The notes beneath the pieces are model-generated. The model ran no database searches. It saw only the letters and a program-made list of their open reading frames with translations, and was not told where the DNA came from. A program made the translations under genes and the position numbers. A stretch of DNA of 5,962 nucleotides from Tateyamaria sp. (lineage in GTDB: Bacteria > Pseudomonadota > Alphaproteobacteria > Rhodobacterales > Rhodobacteraceae): assembly GCA_018668195.1 (NCBI GenBank), contig JABITU010000026.1:1-5962 (forward strand). The letters are read 5' to 3'. Shown here piece after piece: positions 1-5,709 of the stretch; position 1 is the stretch's first letter, and every line of letters starts with the position of its first letter.

Positions 1-198
1 ACCCCTCAACTCAATGGTAAAGTCGAACGATCTCACCGTTCTGATCAGCAGGAGTTCTATCAACTTTTCAGCTACAAAGGCGACGTTGATCTGGACGCTA
101 AACTCGACGAATGGGAGCGCTTCTACAACTTCGCTAGACCGCACGGCGCGCACAACGGCCAGACCCCTTACGAAGCGCTCAGAGACAAGCTACAGTAA
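1..198 (+). CDS. Transposase C-terminal end, IS481-like (5' part lies outside the window)
   Basis: These are the last 65 codons of a DDE-type transposase (integrase core, RNase H fold), read in the frame starting at base 1 and ending at TAA 196-198. The visible part begins TPQLNGKVERSHR, where E9 in NGKVER is in the position of the third catalytic acid of the DDE triad. The tail FYNFARPHGAHNGQTPYEAL is the conserved C-terminal signature of IS481/IS3-like transposases, ending in RDKLQ. The protein would cut and join the ends of its insertion sequence. A probable terminal repeat follows within 10 bases, which fits an IS right end. The family call (IS481 rather than a relative) rests on the tail motif and the TGT-type end. 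Because the 5' part is outside the window, I cannot say whether the element is intact. Longer open frames over the same bases, reaching about 286 (+), are shadows. Confidence 0.87.
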   Translation, partial: TPQLNGKVERSHRSDQQEFYQLFSYKGDVDLDAKLDEWERFYNFARPHGAHNGQTPYEALRDKLQ

Positions 199-204
199 CA
201 ACGG

Positions 205-233
205 AAGTGTCCCGCAGGTTCGTCTAGGCTACA
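205..233 (+). repeat. Candidate right terminal inverted repeat of the IS
   Basis: Just after the transposase stop, the sequence from AAGTGTCCCGC to TAGGCTACA reads on the other strand as TGTAGCCTAG...GGGACACTT. It begins with TGT and has an internal GGGACA block, as typical IS481-family ends do. This marks the probable right boundary of the element at about 233. The matching left repeat and any target-site duplication are outside the window, so the exact edge is inferred. Confidence 0.55.
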
Positions 234-330
234 GCGCGTCAACTTGTAGGTACTTTGATCGTCCAAATGCTGCACATGCGGCGTGACACAACCATAAGAT
301 TGTGCTCTGATGAAACTGCACTCGACTAAA

Positions 331-336
331 AGGAGG
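331..336 (+). promoter_or_regulatory. Strong Shine-Dalgarno for the DUF465 gene
   Basis: AGGAGG lies 5 bases before the ATG at 342. It is the best ribosome binding site in the window and fixes the start of the short gene. I found no convincing -35/-10 pair between the IS end (about 233) and this site. TAAGAT at 295-300 is a possible -10 without a good -35. Confidence 0.8.
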
Positions 337-341
337 ACCGA

Positions 342-506
342 ATGAGCGTGACAGCCCATCTCGAAGAGTTGAAAAAAAAGCATCAAACCTTGAGCGAGCA
401 AGTTGATATGGTTCAACGCTCACCCGCAGCAGACACCACGCAGGTCGCTGTCATGAAAAAACAAAAATTGAAACTTAAAGAAGAAATCACTCGCTTATCT
501 GGTTGA
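342..506 (+). CDS. YdcH/DUF465-family small protein
   Basis: A 54-residue protein, MSVTAHLEELKKKHQTLS..., ending in KLKEEITRLSG. The pattern of an N-terminal helix (LEELKKKHQTLSEQV), a short polar turn with SPAAD (about 27-31), then a second basic helix with KKQKLKLKEEI is that of the DUF465/YdcH family, short helical-hairpin proteins of unknown function common in proteobacteria. Length is normal for the family. The start is secured by AGGAGG 5 bases upstream. No signal peptide or membrane segment is visible, so it is probably cytoplasmic. The gene sits about 108 bases after the presumed IS end, so the insertion may have replaced its original upstream neighbour or promoter. Its last 12 bases overlap, tail to tail, the end of the exporter gene on the other strand. 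Family assignment is confident; the molecular role is unknown. Confidence 0.88.
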   Translation: MSVTAHLEELKKKHQTLSEQVDMVQRSPAADTTQVAVMKKQKLKLKEEITRLSG

Positions 507-1373
507 GCAGGGCGCTCGCAAGCTGGCGCGTGCGGCAACAAGCGCACCGGCTGTGATTAGGATGGTTGCGCCGACCAGCGACCAGGTTGGTTGCGTGACC
601 CCGCAGATAACCAAAACAATTGTCGAAACTAGGGGTGCGGCGTATGATGTCGTGCCAAGCAATTGGATGTCACCACGTTTCACGCCCACGTCCCATAGAT
701 AAAAAGCCAGCCCCACGGGACCCACGCCCAGCAATGTCATGCTGGCCCACCCAATAGGGTGTGACGGCCAGATTGTGGTTTCCAAAATGATATGTAGCGG
801 CAAGGACAACGCCGCACTGACAAGGCAGAATACTGCGACCGATGCCGTGGGAACACTACCAATCCGTCGCGACACGACCGAATAGCTGGACCATGTCAGG
901 GCGCAGGCGCCTGCCAGCACGTAGCCACTAAGTGAAGCTGCATCGAATCCTACGGTTCCATCCGATAAGACAATAACCGCCCCTAAAAAGCCGATGGCGG
1001 CACCAATCACATGGCCTTTGCGCAACTTTTCACCCGGTAACAGGCCGGATAGCAGTACAATCAGCAAAGGCCAAAGATAAGCGATAAGGCTTGCTTGTGC
1101 GGCTGGGGCCAAGCGCAGTGCTCCGAAATATAGAGCGTGGTATCCAAACAGCCCAAGAGATCCCAACCCGTAGACATGCAGCAGCACTGCGCGCAGCTGA
1201 TACAATCCGCCCGATGCCGCAAGCCAGATCAAACCAAGCGCTCCGCCGATCGTAAAACAGACGGCGTTCAACTGAAATGGTGGCACCGGTGCTGACCAAA
1301 CGGTAAGCAATGCTAGCATGCCCCAAAGTAACACAGCAACAAATCCCAAGGCTGTTGCGCGTTCTTGGCTCAT
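495..1373 (-). CDS. EamA/DMT-family inner-membrane transporter (YddG-like exporter)
   Basis: A 292-residue, very hydrophobic protein with about ten predicted membrane helices (roughly 8-26, 35-53, 65-83, 92-111, 120-137, 147-165, 175-195, 208-227, 236-257, 264-283). It has the two-fold EamA repeat of the drug/metabolite transporter superfamily. Family-like blocks are LAPAAQASLIAYLWPLL (88-104, end of repeat one), ALTWSSYSVVSRR (158-170, start of repeat two) and AFYLWDVGVKRGDIQLLGTTSY (223-244). The YLWP and LWDVGVKRGD segments recall the E. coli aromatic amino acid exporter YddG, so export of amino acids or related metabolites is a reasonable guess, but the substrate is not known. Length is normal for ten-helix EamA proteins. 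The ATG at 1373 overlaps the LysR stop (ATGA) and lacks a clear ribosome site of its own, so translation is probably coupled to the regulator. The 3' end overlaps the DUF465 gene by 12 bases. Confidence 0.9.
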   Translation of the reverse strand: MSQERATALGFVAVLLWGMLALLTVWSAPVPPFQLNAVCFTIGGALGLIWLAASGGLYQLRAVLLHVYGLGSLGLFGYHALYFGALRLAPAAQASLIAYLWPLLIVLLSGLLPGEKLRKGHVIGAAIGFLGAVIVLSDGTVGFDAASLSGYVLAGACALTWSSYSVVSRRIGSVPTASVAVFCLVSAALSLPLHIILETTIWPSHPIGWASMTLLGVGPVGLAFYLWDVGVKRGDIQLLGTTSYAAPLVSTIVLVICGVTQPTWSLVGATILITAGALVAARASLRAPCSTR

Positions 1374-2317
1374 GATTGCTGCACGTTAGTATTTGGGATC
1401 AGAGTCATCGCTTCGGTGATGTGAGAGTTCTTGTCAATTTCGGTCACCATCCAATTGCGAAAGGCGGCAATTTGGGGCCGGTCTTGGGTGCCTTTCGCAC
1501 ATAGAAACCGAAAACGGGCCCCGGTGTTTAGCGCGGTGGAAAAAGGAGCGATTAGACGACCATCAGCGAGGTCCTTGACCACCAGCGCACGACGCCCCAA
1601 TACGACTCCAACGCCTGCGAGCGCTGCATCCAGCGCGTGATCCGCTTGGCTGAACCGCAGCCCATGGTCGGGGGCAAAGTCCACGCCCATGGCGCGAAAC
1701 CATGTCTTCCAGTCAATACACGGTTTAATAAAGCTGATGCTATCGTCGAAAATTAGTGGCGCTTTAGTTAAGCTTTCGGGCGTCGTGTATTGAGCGGCGA
1801 GAGCAGGGGTCATAACGGGGCACACCCATTCTGCGGCCAGTGGGATTGAATAAAGCCCCTCATCCGCTCCATGCCCGAACCTGATCGCCACATCAATCGC
1901 ATCTCTTCCAAAGTCCATGATCTTGAGCGACGCGGAAAAACGCAGCTCGATCTCTGGATGAGCCTGAGCAAATTCATACAGGCGTGGGGCTAGCCACTTG
2001 GCCGTAAAGGCTGGGCCCGCGGTCACCGTAAGTGATTGATTATCTGATTGTCTTTGGGCAGCTCTCCACGCGGTAGCAAGGGTTTGGAATCCGCCCAACG
2101 CACCCGGTGCCAAGGCGCGCCCCGCTTCGGTCAGCTCGACTGCTCGGTTTAATCGCCGAAAAAGCGGTGCGCCAAGATGTTGTTCTAACGACTTGATCTG
2201 AAACGACAACGCGGCTGGCGTGACAAATAGTTCATCCGCCGCCTTGGCAAAAGACATATGGCGTGCGGCTGCGTCGAACGCGCGCAAAGCAGTCAGGGGG
2301 GGTAAACGATCAACCAT
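1370..2317 (-). CDS. LysR-family transcriptional regulator, GcvA-like
   Basis: A 315-residue LysR regulator. The N-terminal winged helix-turn-helix (about 7-65) opens with LPPLTALRAFDAAARHMSFAKAADEL and continues VTPAALSFQIKSLEQHLGAPLFRR, the GcvA-subfamily version of the motif. The effector-binding, periplasmic-protein-like domain runs from about 95 to 293, with KWLAPRLYEFAQAHPEIELR (107-126) and DVAIRFGHG (142-150) as landmarks. It probably regulates a nearby operon in response to a small molecule. The overlapping downstream exporter is the obvious candidate target, together with autoregulation and perhaps the divergent short ORF. The start is well bounded: a TAA stop lies in frame three codons upstream and the HTH needs this N-terminus. 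There is, however, no Shine-Dalgarno; the bases before ATG are the AT-rich palindrome and GGTC. Co-directional, overlapping placement with its likely target is less usual than the classic divergent layout. The effector cannot be read from the sequence. Confidence 0.93.
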   Translation of the reverse strand: MVDRLPPLTALRAFDAAARHMSFAKAADELFVTPAALSFQIKSLEQHLGAPLFRRLNRAVELTEAGRALAPGALGGFQTLATAWRAAQRQSDNQSLTVTAGPAFTAKWLAPRLYEFAQAHPEIELRFSASLKIMDFGRDAIDVAIRFGHGADEGLYSIPLAAEWVCPVMTPALAAQYTTPESLTKAPLIFDDSISFIKPCIDWKTWFRAMGVDFAPDHGLRFSQADHALDAALAGVGVVLGRRALVVKDLADGRLIAPFSTALNTGARFRFLCAKGTQDRPQIAAFRNWMVTEIDKNSHITEAMTLIPNTNVQQS

Positions 2318-2321
2318 GACC

Positions 2322-2335
2322 AGTTAAATATAACT
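2322..2335. promoter_or_regulatory. AT-rich inverted repeat at the LysR start: possible operator and -10
   Basis: AGTTA-AATA-TAACT is a perfect 5-base-arm inverted repeat centred 12 bases upstream of the LysR ATG. LysR regulators bind short AT-rich dyads of the T-N11-A type, so this may be an autoregulatory operator. On the minus strand the same bases hold TATATT (2327-2332), a fair -10 element. Transcription would then start only a few bases before the ATG, giving a nearly leaderless mRNA. The -35 is poor (TTTTCA at 2348-2353, spacing 15). Confidence 0.35.
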
Positions 2336-2360
2336 TATGTGAGGTGATGAAAAGTCTCGT

Positions 2361-2389
2361 TTGTCGGTTGGGTATTAAAGGCGCATATC
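2361..2389 (+). promoter_or_regulatory. Weak candidate promoter for the 39-codon ORF
   Basis: TTGTCG (2361-2366) and CATATC (2384-2389) are spaced by 17 bases on the + strand, with a start expected near 2396, about 30 bases before the ATG. The -35 matches consensus at four of six positions and the -10 at three of six, so this is only suggestive. GTTGGG (2367-2372) and CCCAAC (2393-2398) form a 6-base inverted repeat bracketing the -10, which could be an operator or chance. Confidence 0.25.
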
Positions 2390-2425
2390 AAGCCCAACAA
2401 GGATTACAACTCAAGGATTAACACC

Positions 2426-2545
2426 ATGATCGAAGCAAGCACAGACCGCGCCATTCGGAACGCAATACAAAACGCTCACAAAGAACGGGCAAAGGCCATG
2501 AAAGATGTCTGGGCTTGGATGTTCGGCGGAAAAAAATACTGTTGA
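2426..2545 (+). CDS. Short ORF of 39 residues, unknown function
   Basis: The frame starts MIEASTDRAIRNAIQNAHKE and ends VWAWMFGGKKYC. AAGGA at 2413-2417 lies 8 bases upstream, an acceptable ribosome site. The gene is divergent from the LysR regulator and is followed 40 bases later by a strong terminator, so it has the signals expected of a real short gene. Residues 7-33 suggest one amphipathic helix, with R8, R11, K19, R21, K23 and K26 on a basic side and I10, I14, A17, M25, V28 on the other. An aromatic patch follows (W29, W31, F33), then a Gly-Gly-Lys-Lys tail ending in a single Cys. There is no signal peptide and no full-length membrane helix. I do not recognise the family. It lacks the features I would expect of DUF1127, another short-protein family often found near such regulators. 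Coding status is probable, not certain. Confidence 0.6.
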   Translation: MIEASTDRAIRNAIQNAHKERAKAMKDVWAWMFGGKKYC

Positions 2546-2585
2546 TTGCCCGGTGATTAGCGCAGGGCTGTCATGTTTTTGCATG

Positions 2586-2622
2586 AAAAAGGGGCTGATG
2601 CACGAAGCATCAGCCCCTTTTT
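2586..2622. terminator. Bidirectional rho-independent terminator
   Basis: AAAAA, then GGGGCTGATGC (2591-2601), loop ACGAA, then GCATCAGCCCC (2607-2617), then TTTTT. The 11-base GC-rich stem is perfect and the A and T tracts make it symmetric, so it ends transcripts from either strand. It serves phaB on the minus strand (17 bases after its stop) and the 39-codon ORF on the plus strand. Confidence 0.93.
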
Positions 2623-2638
2623 CTGCGCGTGGCGGAAT

Positions 2639-3361
2639 TCAAACGAAGAATTGCGCGCCGTTGGCTGAGATGGTTGAGCCGTTGATAAAGCCCGAGTCGT
2701 CCGATGCCAGGAACACAACGCAGCGTGCGATTTCCTCTGGTTCCCCGAGGCGGCCTGCTGGGATCTGGGCGATAATGCCCTCGCGCACTTTCTCCGGGAC
2801 GGCCATGACCATGTCAGTGCCGATATAGCCCGGGCAAATCGCGTTGGCGGTGATGCCTGCGCGCGCGCCTTCCTGAGCAAGGGATTTTACAATACCCAAA
2901 TCGCCCGCCTTGGTTGCGGCATAGTTCACTTGCGCGAACTGGCCTTTTTGGCCGTTAATCGAGGAAATAACTATTACTCGACCAAATTTGCGTTCGCGCA
3001 TGCCGGGCCATACCGGATGGACGGTATTAAACACGCCGGTCAGGTTGGTGTCGACGACCTGATGCCACTGTTCTGGTGTCATGCGGTGAAAGGGGGCGTC
3101 ACGTGTGATGCCGGCGTTGGCCACGATCACGTCGATCGGTCCCAGATCGGCCTCGACCGAAGCGATGCCAGCAGCAGAATCATCATAATCTGCGACGTTC
3201 CATTTATACGTCTTGATACCGGTTTCTTCGGTAAATTTGGCCGCAGCTTCGTCATTGCCCGCATATGTGGCAGCGACGGCATAACCTGCGTCTTTGAGGG
3301 CTTTCGAAATTGCGGCACCGATGCCGCGGGAACCACCGGTGACTAGAGCAACGCGGGACAT
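2639..3361 (-). CDS. phaB: Acetoacetyl-CoA reductase PhaB (NADPH-dependent SDR)
   Basis: A 240-residue classical short-chain dehydrogenase that reduces acetoacetyl-CoA to (R)-3-hydroxybutyryl-CoA, the second step of polyhydroxybutyrate synthesis, in the cytoplasm. The Rossmann nucleotide motif TGGSRGIG is at residues 8-15 and NAG at 82-84. The catalytic set is N106, S134, Y147 and K151 (YAATK). The segment NGQKGQFAQVNY (136-147) closely matches Ralstonia PhaB, where the equivalent glutamines (here Q141 and Q144) line the substrate pocket. This separates it from FabG-type reductases. PGYIGTDM (177-184) is the usual loop after the active site. Length is close to the family norm of about 245. 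AGGAGT lies 5 bases before the ATG and supports the start. It lies downstream of phaA with a 143-base gap, and a strong terminator follows. The main alternative is a FabG paralogue, unlikely given the phaA neighbour and the pocket motif. Confidence 0.96.
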   Translation of the reverse strand: MSRVALVTGGSRGIGAAISKALKDAGYAVAATYAGNDEAAAKFTEETGIKTYKWNVADYDDSAAGIASVEADLGPIDVIVANAGITRDAPFHRMTPEQWHQVVDTNLTGVFNTVHPVWPGMRERKFGRVIVISSINGQKGQFAQVNYAATKAGDLGIVKSLAQEGARAGITANAICPGYIGTDMVMAVPEKVREGIIAQIPAGRLGEPEEIARCVVFLASDDSGFINGSTISANGAQFFV

Positions 3362-3366
3362 TAGGG

Positions 3367-3372
3367 ACTCCT
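3367..3372 (-). promoter_or_regulatory. Shine-Dalgarno of phaB
   Basis: On the minus strand AGGAGT lies 5 bases before the phaB ATG. It gives phaB its own good ribosome binding site, so its translation does not depend on coupling to phaA, whose stop is 143 bases upstream. Confidence 0.75.
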
Positions 3373-3471
3373 GAGATTAGATACGTGAGCTTGTTTCGTT
3401 TTCGGGACAGTTTGCGTATGAAAAATACAAACGCATGCTGTGTGGTCGGCCAGTTGTGTAAAGTGAAGTAG

Positions 3472-3495
3472 GGGCGGCCCCATGCGGAGCCACCC
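3472..3495 (-). terminator. phaA-phaB intergenic hairpin, possibly a partial terminator or processing site
   Basis: In the minus-strand transcript, GGGTGGCTCC pairs with GGGGCCGCCC around a GCAT loop, giving a 10-base stem with two G-U wobbles. It begins 9 bases after the phaA stop. The RNA of the opposite strand would instead carry two A-C mismatches, so the structure suits the phaA-phaB mRNA. In the phaA direction only a weak T-rich stretch follows (CTACTTCACTTT), so it is probably leaky or acts as a 3' stabiliser. A T5 run (3496-3500) follows it on the plus strand. Nearer phaB, TGCGT (3413-3417) and ACGCA (3431-3435) form a second, weaker inverted repeat. I saw no clear promoter in the gap. 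Confidence 0.45.
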
Positions 3496-3504
3496 TTTTT
3501 GGGA

Positions 3505-4680
3505 TTAGTCGCGTTCGAGGCACATGGCGACACCCATGCCACCGCCTATGCACAGCGTAGCCAGTCCCTTTTTGGCGTCTCGACGCTTCATCTCAAACAG
3601 CAGGGTGTTGAGAATTCGCGCACCAGAGGCACCGATAGGATGACCAATCGCAATCGCACCACCGTTCACGTTTACGATGGCAGGATCCCAACCCATATCT
3701 TTGTTGACGGCACAAGCCTGGGCCGCAAACGCTTCATTGGCTTCAACCAGATCAAGGTCTTCGGGTTTCCAACCTGCCTTCTCCAACGCTTTGCGGCTGG
3801 CATAAATTGGACCAACACCCATGATCGACGGGTCAAGGCCAACGGTAGCATAGCTGGCGATACGCGCCAGCGGCTCGATCCCACGTTTCTCGGCATTTTG
3901 GGCGGTCATCATCAGTGCGGCAGCCGCGCCATCATTAAGGCCCGATGCGTTTGCAGCGGTAACCGACCCGTCCTTGGTGAAGGCGGGGCGGAGTTTTTGC
4001 ATCGCTTCCATAGTTGCACCATGACGTATGTATTCGTCAGCGTCGACAATGATGTCACCCTTGCGCGTTTTCACGGTAAAGGGCGTTATTTCATCCGCAA
4101 ATCTACCGGCCTTCTGAGCGGCTTCAGCTTTGTTTTGACTTGCCACGGCAAAGGTGTCTTGGATGTCGCGGGTGATCTGCCATTGATCAGCTACATTCTC
4201 AGCAGTCTGGCCCATGTGGTAACCGTTAAAGGCGTCCCACAACCCGTCGCGGATCATAGTGTCGATATATTTCATATCGCCCATCTTGTGACCGGCGCGC
4301 AAAGTGGCGGCATGGGGGCTAAGGGTCATGTTTTCTTGTCCGCCACCGATCACAATATCCGCATCGCCCAATTGGATGTGTTGTGCTGCCAACGCAACCG
4401 CACGTAAGCCTGAACCGCAGACTTGGTTAATGCTCCATGCTGCAGACGCCTGTGACAGACCCGCGTTAATGTGCGCTTGACGGGCAGGGTTTTGACCCTG
4501 TGCAGCAGTAAGGACCTGTCCAAGAATGGTCTCGGATACCTCGGCTTTCTCGACGCCGGCGCGTGCGACCACTGCCTCCAAAACGGTGGCCCCCAAGTCG
4601 TGGGCGGGGGTGTTGGCAAACGAACCGCCAAAGCTGCCAACGGCAGTTCTGGCAGCGGAAGCGATGACGATGTTGGTCAT
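3505..4680 (-). CDS. phaA: Acetyl-CoA acetyltransferase (beta-ketothiolase) PhaA
   Basis: A 391-residue biosynthetic thiolase that condenses two acetyl-CoA into acetoacetyl-CoA, the first step of polyhydroxybutyrate synthesis; it probably acts as a cytoplasmic tetramer. The acylated cysteine is C88 in [10 protein letters not shown]. The C-terminal active-site residues are N315 in NEAFAAQ, H347 in GHPIGASG and C377 in CIGGGMG. These sit one residue before the Zoogloea PhaA positions (C89, N316, H348, C378), so the alignment is nearly gap-free. Other landmarks are the N-terminal [10 protein letters not shown] (10-19) and GGGQENMT (112-119). The start [10 protein letters not shown] at 4680 is chosen over an in-frame ATG at 4797. 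The extra 39 residues of the longer form do not look like thiolase, and AGAGG (4691-4695) lies 10 bases before the shorter start. phaB follows on the same strand. Long open frames on the opposite strand are shadows. Confidence 0.97.
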   Translation of the reverse strand: MTNIVIASAARTAVGSFGGSFANTPAHDLGATVLEAVVARAGVEKAEVSETILGQVLTAAQGQNPARQAHINAGLSQASAAWSINQVCGSGLRAVALAAQHIQLGDADIVIGGGQENMTLSPHAATLRAGHKMGDMKYIDTMIRDGLWDAFNGYHMGQTAENVADQWQITRDIQDTFAVASQNKAEAAQKAGRFADEITPFTVKTRKGDIIVDADEYIRHGATMEAMQKLRPAFTKDGSVTAANASGLNDGAAAALMMTAQNAEKRGIEPLARIASYATVGLDPSIMGVGPIYASRKALEKAGWKPEDLDLVEANEAFAAQACAVNKDMGWDPAIVNVNGGAIAIGHPIGASGARILNTLLFEMKRRDAKKGLATLCIGGGMGVAMCLERD

Positions 4681-4724
4681 AGGGTCAGATCCTCTGTCTG
4701 TTTGAAAGATAAAGTTACGAGGAT

Positions 4725-4743
4725 AACCCCGGTTTGTGGGGTT
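4725..4743 (-). repeat. Inverted repeat in the phaA leader
   Basis: AACCCC and GGGGTT (6-base arms, 7-base loop) lie 45-63 bases upstream of the phaA ATG. They could form a small hairpin in the mRNA leader or an operator. No T tract follows in the direction of phaA transcription, so it is not a terminator. No convincing promoter was found in the 123-base EAL-phaA gap. Confidence 0.3.
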
Positions 4744-4773
4744 CAAAGCCCACGCCAGGCTCGCATACCGGAT

Positions 4774-4790
4774 TTGCCGCAGCGCGGCAA
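4774..4790. repeat. Short hairpin after the EAL gene
   Basis: TTGCCGC and GCGGCAA form a perfect 7-base-arm inverted repeat with a 3-base spacer, 14 bases after the EAL stop. Its place suggests a 3' end structure, but no T tract follows on the minus strand (the next bases are ATCCGG). It is therefore a poor intrinsic terminator and read-through into phaA is plausible. Confidence 0.4.
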
Positions 4791-4803
4791 TGGGCATGGT
4801 GTC

Positions 4804-5664
4804 TCAGGCGCGTTGACCGGCTTTTGGTCTTACGCCTCGTTTTCCACTCTTCTCGTTGAGCAGCCAATCGGGTCGGATGCTTGGTGCCGCAAAATAGTAA
4901 CCCTGCAGGCAATCTACACCCATCTGTGTCAACTTTTCCGCGTCCGCTTGACGTTCGACCCCTTCGGCGACGACCAGCATGTCAAAGTGCTGACCGATAT
5001 CAGCAATCGCACGTGTCAGAATTTGCATATCTGGATCTTCGGCGATGCCATCACAGAACAGCATGTCAATCTTGAGCACATCGAAGAGGAAGTTTTTAAG
5101 ATATTTCAAGGCGGTGTAGCCCGATCCAAAGTCATCCAATGCGAATGAGATGTTGGACTTGCGCAGGCGAGCCATAAAGTCGATGACCAACTCCGGCTGA
5201 TCCATGGCGGAGCTTTCAGTGATCTCGAGGATCAGTCGCTCGCCAAGAGTGCTGTCTTTTTTGACCCAGCGTTGTAAGGTCTGCATCCAACGATGATACC
5301 CAATTGACCGCGCCGACATATTGATTGAAAGCCGCAAAGATGGGTTTCTGTGCAAGGTTTTCAGTCCTAGGTTCAGTGCAACCACGTCAATTTCTCGACC
5401 CAGCTCGGCCCGCTCGACGATCGGCATAAACTCGCGTGCGGGTATAATCCGTCCCGTTTCGTCCAGAACGCGAATCAACCCCTCGTAAAAACCGACGCGG
5501 CCGGGATCACCCGCGATCACGACCGGCTGAAAGGCAAGCATAGCCTGATTGTTTTTGATTGCCTGCGCGACCATATCTAGCGTTCCTCGATCCCGTGACG
5601 TAACGGCAGCGTTTAATGGATTGTCGGCGCCCACAGGGACACTCATCATTTTTTTCTTTCGCAT
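4804..5664 (-). CDS. EAL-domain cyclic-di-GMP phosphodiesterase
   Basis: A stand-alone EAL domain of 286 residues from the chosen start, with no GGDEF, PAS or membrane segment visible, so probably cytoplasmic. It should hydrolyse cyclic di-GMP to pGpG. All family signature residues are present: E61 in the EGL form of the EAL motif (FYEGLIRV), N115 (SINMSARS), E147 and E150 (EITES), D177 and D178 in DDFGSGYTAL, K198 (LKID), E234 and E237 (VAEGVE), and Q254 (LQGYYFA). An active enzyme is therefore likely. The start is uncertain. A GTG at 5709 extends the frame by 15 codons but has no ribosome site. The ATG at 5664 has AAGGGGG 13 bases upstream; ATGs at 5649 and 5646 are also possible. The first 30 or so residues are unlike the domain and basic (MRKKKMM). 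phaA lies 123 bases downstream on the same strand, and tag is divergent. Confidence 0.92.
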   Translation of the reverse strand: MRKKKMMSVPVGADNPLNAAVTSRDRGTLDMVAQAIKNNQAMLAFQPVVIAGDPGRVGFYEGLIRVLDETGRIIPAREFMPIVERAELGREIDVVALNLGLKTLHRNPSLRLSINMSARSIGYHRWMQTLQRWVKKDSTLGERLILEITESSAMDQPELVIDFMARLRKSNISFALDDFGSGYTALKYLKNFLFDVLKIDMLFCDGIAEDPDMQILTRAIADIGQHFDMLVVAEGVERQADAEKLTQMGVDCLQGYYFAAPSIRPDWLLNEKSGKRGVRPKAGQRA

Positions 5665-5709
5665 GGTCTGGCAGCGACCCCCTTGCAGATTTACTATGGC
5701 GACATTCAC

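Noticed and set aside
14..286. A 90-codon plus-strand frame with an ATG at 14
   Set aside because: It is out of frame with the transposase tail, whose conserved motifs are in the frame starting at base 1, and it runs through the IS terminal repeat.
168..423. Minus-strand frames of 64-82 codons opposite the IS end and the DUF465 gene
   Set aside because: They span the IS boundary and run antisense to a clear small gene, with no recognisable features.
2586..2622. The perfect hairpin as a small RNA gene or mobile repeat
   Set aside because: Convergent gene placement, A/T tracts on both sides and a single copy in the window fit an ordinary bidirectional terminator.
3499..4407. A 302-codon open frame on the plus strand opposite phaA
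   Set aside because: It lies wholly antisense to a thiolase with every active-site motif intact; its translation shows no recognisable domain and it has no ribosome site. It is a codon-bias shadow.
4681..4797. A 39-residue N-terminal extension of PhaA from an upstream in-frame ATG
   Set aside because: Thiolases begin directly with a segment like [12 protein letters not shown]. The extension covers the intergenic hairpins and looks non-coding, and a ribosome site precedes the shorter start.
4471..5148. A 225-codon plus-strand frame spanning the phaA 5' end and the EAL gene
   Set aside because: It crosses two well-supported minus-strand genes and their gap, with no protein-like pattern, so it is a chance open frame.
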